NCBI GenBank assembly: GCA_014728955.1
Contig: WJKT01000084.1
Location: 1 to 7,047 of the forward strand
Reading direction: 5' to 3'
Length of the DNA: 7,047 bases
DNA from: Candidatus Peregrinibacteria bacterium
GTDB taxonomy: Bacteria > Patescibacteriota > Gracilibacteria > UBA1369 > PNNO01
Positions 1-5,263 of this stretch are shown in pieces. The notes beneath the pieces were generated by a model. That model worked only from the letters and a program-made list of their open reading frames with translations, had not been told where the DNA came from and did not search any database. A program made the translations under genes and the position numbers. Position 1 is the stretch's first letter; every line of letters begins with the position of its first letter.

Positions 1-29
1 GCTTCATAGGCTATCGCTAGAATTTGTCT

Positions 30-701
30 ATGAAGACGCCTTGCTATAAACCATCATTGACCGAACGTCTTGCGGCTTTGCTTTTTCCCGAGCGTTGTGT
101 CTCTTGTCGTACTGAAGGAATGTTGCTATGTCCCCGTTGTTTCCGATCAATACGCCCTAACATACATCCGGTACATAGTAATCCTCGGGGAATATGTTCT
201 ATCACAAAGCTCTATACTCCCTGTCATTATCATCATAATCCCGCTCTGCGAAAAGCACTGCACCATTTTAAATATCGATACTATAAAAAAGTGGGGTACT
301 ACCTTGCTCCCCTGTTATACCGCACATTACTAAACGACCTCCCTCCACCCGGAACACATATTGTTCCCATCCCGCTTCATAAAAAAAGAAAAGCATTCCG
401 CGGTTTTAATCAATCGCATGTTTTGGCAACCCATCTTTCATCATATATTCATTTCCCGGTTACTCCGCTTCTTAAGCGCGTAAAAAAAACAACATCTCAA
501 GCCACGTTATCCCGTAAAGAGCGTCGCAGCAATCTTATCGATGCATTCACTCTTTGCCTTGATAATCCACCACCACGAACAACACCGCTTTTGCTTATTG
601 ACGACGTTTGCACCACACTCTCCACGTTCAAATCGGCAGCCGAGACTTTGCAAAATCACGGTTATACGATAATCTTATGTACGGCGCTTGCTCAAGCGTA
701 A
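30..701 (+). CDS. comF: ComF family amidophosphoribosyltransferase-like protein (competence)
   Basis: A 223-residue protein of the ComF/ComFC family, cytoplasmic proteins needed in naturally competent bacteria for handling incoming single-stranded DNA. Visible: an N-terminal four-cysteine zinc-finger-like module (C23-x2-C26 and C34-x2-C37, preceded by LLFPER), the family motif RGFNQS at 124-129, a conserved run with R150, T155, Q157, R165/R166, N168 and AF 172-173, and the PRPP-binding loop IDDVCTTLST at 190-199. Length is normal for the family (about 200-240). The loop usually reads DDxxTTGAT; here Leu197 replaces the Gly. I chose ATG at 30; a TTG two codons upstream (24) is the alternative. 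Neither has a Shine-Dalgarno sequence. It is the first complete gene of a four-gene block and ends 19 nt before the next gene. The family is clear; a role in competence is inferred from it. Confidence 0.9.
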   Translation: MKTPCYKPSLTERLAALLFPERCVSCRTEGMLLCPRCFRSIRPNIHPVHSNPRGICSITKLYTPCHYHHNPALRKALHHFKYRYYKKVGYYLAPLLYRTLLNDLPPPGTHIVPIPLHKKRKAFRGFNQSHVLATHLSSYIHFPVTPLLKRVKKTTSQATLSRKERRSNLIDAFTLCLDNPPPRTTPLLLIDDVCTTLSTFKSAAETLQNHGYTIILCTALAQA

Positions 702-720
702 GTTAATCTTCTTTATATCC

Positions 721-1821
721 ATGAAAATCGGTATAGACGCCTCACGATACAATCTTTCCGGCGGAACCGGCGTAGAACACTATTCAGTAAAAATTATTCA
801 AGGCATTATTGATCACTTTAAACATACAAAAGATCATCAATTGGTGCTGTATTCTCCACGTCCGTTACATCTTTACAAAACAAAAACAATTCAACACAGA
901 ATTATTCCTTTCCCCCGCCTATGGACAAAAATCAGACTATCTCTCGAAATGCTTTTTCACAAACCGGATATTCTTTTTGTCCCCTCCCACGTCCTTCCTC
1001 ATTTTGCACCCAAAAAATCAATTATAACTATTCACGACGTTGCATTTATGCATCTGAAAAAAGAGTATTCGACGTTTCAATATTGGTACCTTAAACGAAC
1101 CACCAAGCACGCAGTTAAAAAAGCGTCAACGATTATTGTCCCCAGCTTTGCTACGCAGCAGGATTTAGTAAACTTATTCAATTGTCCTCAGAATAAAATT
1201 GTTGTTATCCCGCATGGCTGCGACTTTAACGTGAAAAAATTAAATACCGAACAAGATACGACTTTACTCAAAAAAATGGGTCTATCAAAAAAAGATACTT
1301 ATCTGCTGTTTATCGGTCGCCTTGAAAAAAAGAAAAATATTCAACGTATTATTTCCGCCTTTTTAAGCTTTCATCAATCATTTCCTCGCTGGAAACTGCT
1401 GCTTGCGGGGAAACGAGGACACGGTTTTAAGGATATTTTAAAAAATGCTATACATGATGAGGCTTTTAAACATGTACTTATGCCCGGCTATGTTACCGAA
1501 AACGAAAAACATGTTTTATTAAAATACTGCAGCGCGTTTGTGTTCCCTTCTTTATACGAAGGGTTCGGATTCCCCATTTTAGAAGCGTACGCCTATCATA
1601 AACCGGTTATCACCTCCGAAGAAGCATCTATTCCCGAGGTTGCCGGCAACGGTGCAATCTACGTAAACGCACATACAGTGGAGTCCATCAAAAAAGGATT
1701 TGAGCAATTAATAAAAAATCCTGCGCTCAAAGAAACCACTGTTGCTATGCAAAAAACCGTCCTTTCAAAATTTGACTGGAACAAAGCCATTAAAAAAACA
1801 ATTGAAGTCCTTCTTTCATAA
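721..1821 (+). CDS. GT4 family glycosyltransferase A (GT-B fold)
   Basis: A 366-residue retaining glycosyltransferase of the GT4 (group 1) type, expected to move a sugar from a nucleotide-sugar donor onto a cell-surface glycan or lipid carrier at the cytoplasmic face of the membrane. The N-terminal Rossmann half starts MKIGIDAS and carries the glycine-rich acceptor/donor loop GGTGVEHY at 14-21; TIHDVAF is at 103-109. The C-terminal donor-binding half has IGRLEKKKN at 198-206, supplying the usual Arg200 and Lys205 for the donor diphosphate, and the EX7E motif E280-E288 within YEGFGFPILEA. No signal peptide or membrane span is seen. Start: ATG at 721, because the family N-terminus begins exactly there; an upstream in-frame TTG at 688 lies inside comF and adds unrelated residues. 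There is no Shine-Dalgarno sequence. The sugar and acceptor cannot be told from sequence. Confidence 0.93.
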   Translation: MKIGIDASRYNLSGGTGVEHYSVKIIQGIIDHFKHTKDHQLVLYSPRPLHLYKTKTIQHRIIPFPRLWTKIRLSLEMLFHKPDILFVPSHVLPHFAPKKSIITIHDVAFMHLKKEYSTFQYWYLKRTTKHAVKKASTIIVPSFATQQDLVNLFNCPQNKIVVIPHGCDFNVKKLNTEQDTTLLKKMGLSKKDTYLLFIGRLEKKKNIQRIISAFLSFHQSFPRWKLLLAGKRGHGFKDILKNAIHDEAFKHVLMPGYVTENEKHVLLKYCSAFVFPSLYEGFGFPILEAYAYHKPVITSEEASIPEVAGNGAIYVNAHTVESIKKGFEQLIKNPALKETTVAMQKTVLSKFDWNKAIKKTIEVLLS

Positions 1822-1836
1822 CGGTAATCTTACCGT
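1821..1836. repeat. Perfect 7+7 inverted repeat filling the GT-A/polX gap
   Basis: ACGGTAA-TC-TTACCGT is a perfect dyad with a 2-nt centre. It starts on the last base of the glycosyltransferase A stop codon and ends on the base before the polX ATG. As RNA it could form a 6-bp stem with a 4-nt loop touching the start codon; as DNA it could be an operator. There is no T-tract, so it is not an intrinsic terminator. The dyad is seen directly; any function is inference. Confidence 0.4.
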
Positions 1837-3567
1837 ATGATAAACAATAAAATCGCTGATATATTTCAGGAAATTGGCGATATTCTCGAAATACAAAACG
1901 AGAACGCTTTTCGTATACGTTCATATCACCGCGCGGCTCAAATAATACGCAATCTTGCGACCGATATTGAAACAGTCTACCACAAAAACCCAAAAAAAAT
2001 CCTTGCTATCCGGGGTATTGGTAAAGACCTCTTCTCAATGATTGAAGAAATCATTAAAAACGGTGACTGCACACTGCACAAAGACCTTCTTGCTCATTTT
2101 CATCCCGGGTTATTGGATATGTTGAAATTGCGCGGCATAGGACCGAAAAAGGTAAAACTTATCTATTCCAACCTGGGCATCAAAGACATAAAGACGTTGG
2201 AGAAAAGTGCACGAGAAGGAGAAATCCGAACCTTGCCGGGAATGGGAGAGAAAACGGAAAAAGCCATCATACAATCTATTCAAGATCTTAAACGATATTC
2301 GGAAAGAACCCTTATGCCTTTAGCGCTCGGAGAGGCACGTCAACTGGTCACGTATATTCGTGAAAACAACCATGTACATGACTGTCAATATGCCGGTTCC
2401 TTGCGTCGTAGAAAAGAAACAATCGGCGATATAGATATTTTGGTCAGCATCAAAAAAAATGCTGATCCCAAAAAGATTATGGATCACTTTATCGCCTATT
2501 CCGCAACTGAAGAAATCCTTGCTCACGGACCTACAAAATCAAGTATTGTGCTCAGTAGCGGCATCCAGGTGGATCTTCGCGTTGTAGAGCAAAAAAGTTT
2601 TGGTGCGGCATTACATTATTTTACCGGATCAAAGGCGCATAATATCGCTATTCGTAATCGTGCTAAAAAAGAAGGTTTAAAAGTAAATGAATACGGTGTT
2701 TTCAAAGGGAAAAAATATATTGCGGGAAAAACCGAAAAAGATGTCTTTAAAGCAGTGGGGCTACCCTATATTATTCCGGAATTACGAAAAAACGATGGAG
2801 AAATTAACGCTGCGGAACACAATACCCTTCCCGATTCAATAACTCTGAATGATATTAAGGGAGATTTACACATGCACACCAATGCATCGGACGGATCACA
2901 ACCACTTGAAAAAGTTGTTGAAGAAGCCTATAAGGCGGGATATAGCTACATCGCCGTTACCGATCACTCTCAGTCTTCACATATTGCCAACGGCCTGACA
3001 CCGGAACGATTGTTAAAACAATTTAAAGATATTGATGCGCTTAATAAGAAATATGCCGATAAAAACTTTACTGTTTTAAAAGGATCCGAAGTGGATATCC
3101 TTCCCGACGGCAGCCTTGATTTCCCTGATGAATTATTGGCGCAAATGGATATTTTTCCCGCATCAGTTCATTCACGATTTTCAATGTCACAAAAAGAAAT
3201 GACCAATCGTATTATTACAGCGATGAAAAATCCTCATGTCCATATTATCGGACATCCAACCGGTCGTTTATTGAACAAACGAGATCCATACGACCTTGAT
3301 ATGGAAGCTATTTTCGAAGCGGCGGTCACCTACAATACTGCTTTGGAACTTAACGCACAACCGGCACGTCTTGATTTAACCGATAAATATCTTCGACAAG
3401 CAAAAGAAAAAGGTGCAAAAATTGTAATCGGTACCGATTCTCATCATAGCTCCCAACGAGTATATATGGAATATGGTATATATATTGCACGCAGAGGATG
3501 GCTCGAAAAAGACGATGTACTAAACACATATCCTCTTAAAAAACTTCTTGACCATTTCAAAACATAA
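1837..3567 (+). CDS. polX: DNA polymerase X with PHP exonuclease domain (PolX)
   Basis: A 576-residue bacterial family X DNA polymerase, the usual full length (about 570-575). Such enzymes fill short gaps in base excision repair, and their PHP domain gives 3'-5' exonuclease and AP-endonuclease activity. Domains in order: an N-terminal region with helix-hairpin-helix elements (IRGIGKDL about 58-65, LRGIGPKKV about 98-106, LPGMGEKT about 133-140); the nucleotidyltransferase palm with GS at 187-188, catalytic D198 and D200 in GDIDIL and D246 in QVDLRV; YFTGS at 261-265; and a C-terminal PHP domain from about 340. All expected PHP metal ligands can be placed: H345, H347, D352, H377, E418, H445, H473, D534 and H536, so both active sites look intact. 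ATG at 1837 lies directly after the inverted repeat, with no Shine-Dalgarno sequence. It sits between two glycosyltransferase genes and its stop is 1 nt before the next ATG, implying co-transcription. Confidence 0.97.
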   Translation: MINNKIADIFQEIGDILEIQNENAFRIRSYHRAAQIIRNLATDIETVYHKNPKKILAIRGIGKDLFSMIEEIIKNGDCTLHKDLLAHFHPGLLDMLKLRGIGPKKVKLIYSNLGIKDIKTLEKSAREGEIRTLPGMGEKTEKAIIQSIQDLKRYSERTLMPLALGEARQLVTYIRENNHVHDCQYAGSLRRRKETIGDIDILVSIKKNADPKKIMDHFIAYSATEEILAHGPTKSSIVLSSGIQVDLRVVEQKSFGAALHYFTGSKAHNIAIRNRAKKEGLKVNEYGVFKGKKYIAGKTEKDVFKAVGLPYIIPELRKNDGEINAAEHNTLPDSITLNDIKGDLHMHTNASDGSQPLEKVVEEAYKAGYSYIAVTDHSQSSHIANGLTPERLLKQFKDIDALNKKYADKNFTVLKGSEVDILPDGSLDFPDELLAQMDIFPASVHSRFSMSQKEMTNRIITAMKNPHVHIIGHPTGRLLNKRDPYDLDMEAIFEAAVTYNTALELNAQPARLDLTDKYLRQAKEKGAKIVIGTDSHHSSQRVYMEYGIYIARRGWLEKDDVLNTYPLKKLLDHFKT

Positions 3568-3568
3568 T

Positions 3569-4669
3569 ATGAGTAAGAAGAAACCACAAATAGCACTTGT
3601 CCATGATTTTTTAATAAAACTCGGAGGAGCTGAACGAGTATTACAAGTATTGTCGGATATATATCCGGAAGCTCCTATCTACACCCTGCTTTATGATGAA
3701 GAAAAAGTAGGGAAAGTCTTTCCAAGAGACCGCATACGATTTTCGTCTTTGCAACGACTTCCACAATGGTTGCGACGCAAACAGCGATATCTGCTTCCTT
3801 CCATGCCGAAAGCAGTTGAAGCAATGGATTTCAGCTCATATGACATTGTATTAAGTTCAAGCTCAGCTTTTGCTCACGGCATCATCACTAATACAGATAC
3901 CCAACACTATTGTTATTGCCATTCACCTATGCGGTACGCCTGGGATTGGACTCATGAATATCTGGAAGAAAATGCTATGGGGGCAATAAAAAAAACCGCT
4001 GCACGATTACTGCTTAATAAAATTCGCATGTGGGATCAAATTGCGGGAGACCGTCCCGATCATTACATAGCCAATTCACAAACCGTACAAAAAAGGATTA
4101 AGAAATACTATAAAAAAGAATCCTCTGTTATTTATCCGCCCGTTGATATAAAACGATTTAATCCGCGCAGAAAAAAAGAAAACTTTTTCCTTATCGTCTC
4201 AACTATTACACCCTACAAGAAAATTGATCTTGCCATACATCTTTTTAACAAAATTGGAAAAGAATTAATTATTATTGGTGACGGACCGCAACGAAGCTAT
4301 TTGCAAAGTATCGCCGCACCTAATATACATTTTCTCGGCTTTAAAAGTGATAAAGAGATCGCTGAATATTATCGCAATGCTCGTGCTTTTATTTTCCCGG
4401 GCGAAGAAGATTTTGGCATTACACCTGTTGAAGCAATGGCTTGTGCAACACCGGTGCTTGCATATGGGAAAGGTGGTGTAACCGAAACCGTTCTCCCGGG
4501 CATTACCGGAGAATTTTTCACACAACCAACCATACAATCAATGGAACAGGGCCTTGCGCGTTTACTAACGAATGAAAAAAACTATACAATGAAAAACATG
4601 ACGAAACGAGCACAGCTATTCGATACAAACCGATTTATCAAAGAAATACGCAAAAAAATCAATATATAA
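3569..4669 (+). CDS. GT4 family glycosyltransferase B, WbaZ/mannosyltransferase-like
   Basis: A 366-residue GT-B fold glycosyltransferase resembling the WbaZ-like branch of GT4, whose characterised members transfer mannose during O-antigen synthesis. Visible: the N-terminal VHDFLIKLGGAERV (11-24), the branch hallmark CHSPMRYAWD (117-126), IYPPVD (188-193), PYKKIDLAI (215-223), IIGDGP (235-240), and the EX7E motif E280-E288 in EEDFGITPVEA. Oddity: the donor-binding segment normally reads xxxRLxPYKR; here it is VSTITPYKK, so the usual Arg is Thr212 while Lys217 is kept. Start: ATG at 3569, 1 nt after the polX stop; an upstream TTG at 3548 would overlap polX. No Shine-Dalgarno sequence, so translational coupling to polX is plausible. 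Family placement is firm; the mannose donor is only inferred from the branch. No membrane segment is seen. Confidence 0.92.
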   Translation: MSKKKPQIALVHDFLIKLGGAERVLQVLSDIYPEAPIYTLLYDEEKVGKVFPRDRIRFSSLQRLPQWLRRKQRYLLPSMPKAVEAMDFSSYDIVLSSSSAFAHGIITNTDTQHYCYCHSPMRYAWDWTHEYLEENAMGAIKKTAARLLLNKIRMWDQIAGDRPDHYIANSQTVQKRIKKYYKKESSVIYPPVDIKRFNPRRKKENFFLIVSTITPYKKIDLAIHLFNKIGKELIIIGDGPQRSYLQSIAAPNIHFLGFKSDKEIAEYYRNARAFIFPGEEDFGITPVEAMACATPVLAYGKGGVTETVLPGITGEFFTQPTIQSMEQGLARLLTNEKNYTMKNMTKRAQLFDTNRFIKEIRKKINI

Positions 4670-4682
4670 TACACCTCAAAGT

Positions 4683-4710
4683 TTGACACAAGCCTGAATA
4701 TAAGTATAAT
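4683..4710 (+). promoter_or_regulatory. Near-perfect sigma-70-type promoter
   Basis: TTGACA (4683-4688) and TATAAT (4705-4710) both match the housekeeping consensus exactly, with a 16-nt spacer. Transcription would start near 4717, giving a leader of about 29 nt with no Shine-Dalgarno sequence but a T7 run at 4727-4733. It lies in the 76-nt gap after glycosyltransferase B (4670-4745), a gap with no convincing terminator for the upstream block. It should drive the histidine-rich orphan gene and probably dnaX. Confidence 0.8.
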
Positions 4711-4745
4711 ATCCCAGGTTAATTGATTTTTTTAAATAGTTTCAC

Positions 4746-5159
4746 ATGCGCTCACAAGAAACATTCGAAGTACACGATCATGGATGGGATGTATTTTTCT
4801 CGTCATTGGACTGCAATGGTAAAAAAACCGTTTTACGATGTGTAATTGATATAGCAAGCAGCTTCAAAAAGCATGAACATAAGCCAATACATCTAAATGC
4901 GGTTACCAGCCCGCTTATTGTTTTAGAAAAAAATTTAGGACATAATTCTATCCCTTTTGTTCTTGAATCAATGGGAGTTTCCATTAATAGCGATACGCTT
5001 TCTCTCACCTCGGGTTCAACTCATATTACCGATACCATACAGCGTATGCATTCTATGGTAAAAGAATCCGAGCTACACACTGATGAATGTCCGGAAAATC
5101 ATTTGCTCACTCATTCCTCTCAGCACTTTGCAGAACGCATTCGCGAACTTGACATTTAG
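4746..5159 (+). CDS. Hypothetical histidine-rich protein upstream of dnaX
   Basis: I do not recognise this 137-residue protein. It is soluble-looking, with no signal peptide or membrane span. It has 12 histidines spread along its length (10, 12, 43, 45, 49, 66, 93, 102, 111, 119, 123, 127) and three cysteines (23, 32, 115) but no ordered metal-binding motif. The first 80 residues alternate hydrophobic and polar stretches (VLRCVIDIA, PLIVLEKNL, IPFVLESMGVSI), suggesting a small alpha/beta fold; the C-terminal third is polar and charged. Coding status is supported by an uninterrupted ATG frame, a consensus promoter 36 nt upstream of the start codon, and a fit between flanking genes on the same strand. 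ATG at 4746 is the only sensible start; no Shine-Dalgarno sequence. dnaX follows after 104 nt. It is the only visible gene here that ends in TAG. No function is proposed. Confidence 0.7.
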   Translation: MRSQETFEVHDHGWDVFFSSLDCNGKKTVLRCVIDIASSFKKHEHKPIHLNAVTSPLIVLEKNLGHNSIPFVLESMGVSINSDTLSLTSGSTHITDTIQRMHSMVKESELHTDECPENHLLTHSSQHFAERIRELDI

Positions 5160-5180
5160 CCACGTTTAAGCGCTTTTATC

Positions 5181-5205
5181 TAAGAAAAAAGAGGGATTAC
5201 CTCTT
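5181..5205 (-). terminator. Intrinsic terminator-like hairpin, minus-strand orientation
   Basis: AAGAGG (5189-5194) and CCTCTT (5200-5205) form a perfect 6-bp stem with a 5-nt loop. The run of As at 5185-5190 means that, read on the minus strand, the stem is followed by a T-tract (TTTTTTCTTA including the stem's last Ts), the layout of an intrinsic terminator. On the plus strand the stem is followed by GCCCAAGC, with no T-tract, so it should not stop transcription into dnaX. No minus-strand gene lies just to its right; the nearest is the ligase gene at the window end. Stem is short, so confidence is moderate. Confidence 0.45.
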
Positions 5206-5231
5206 GCCCAAGCTCCCCTTTTCTGCTAGCG

Positions 5232-5248
5232 TTAATTCCCAAAATTAA
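5232..5248. repeat. AT-rich inverted repeat before dnaX
   Basis: TTAATT-CCCAA-AATTAA is a perfect 6+6 dyad with a 5-nt centre, ending 15 nt before the dnaX ATG. It could be a small operator or leader hairpin. AT-only arms in an AT-rich genome arise easily by chance, so function is uncertain. The rest of the 104-nt gap (5160-5263) holds the hairpin at 5181-5205 and an 8-bp palindrome AAGCGCTT (5168-5175), but no convincing promoter. Confidence 0.25.
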
Positions 5249-5263
5249 TCATTAAATCAGTTC

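Noticed and set aside
2..49. Possible tail of an upstream plus-strand gene (frame ending in TAA at 47-49, residues LHRLSLEFVYEDALL) overlapping the comF start
   Set aside because: Only 15 codons are visible; another frame ends at TAG 18-20 and a minus-strand ATG at 5-7 is equally possible. Too little sequence to choose.
1790..1993. Minus-strand open frame across the GT-A/polX junction
   Set aside because: It runs antisense to two firmly assigned genes and its residues resemble no family.
3460..3485. Two GTATATAT direct repeats near the polX 3' end
   Set aside because: They fall in codons for Val, Tyr, Ile and Met in a conserved part of PolX; explained by coding and AT-rich composition.
4265..4537. 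Open frames on both strands inside glycosyltransferase B
   Set aside because: They overlap a well-supported gene, have no recognisable domains, and look like by-products of its codon use.
5204..5232. dnaX-specific promoter: TTGCCC (5204-5209), 17 nt, TAGCGT with an upstream TG (5227-5232)
   Set aside because: Both hexamers match the consensus poorly compared with the exact promoter at 4683-4710; not reported as a feature.
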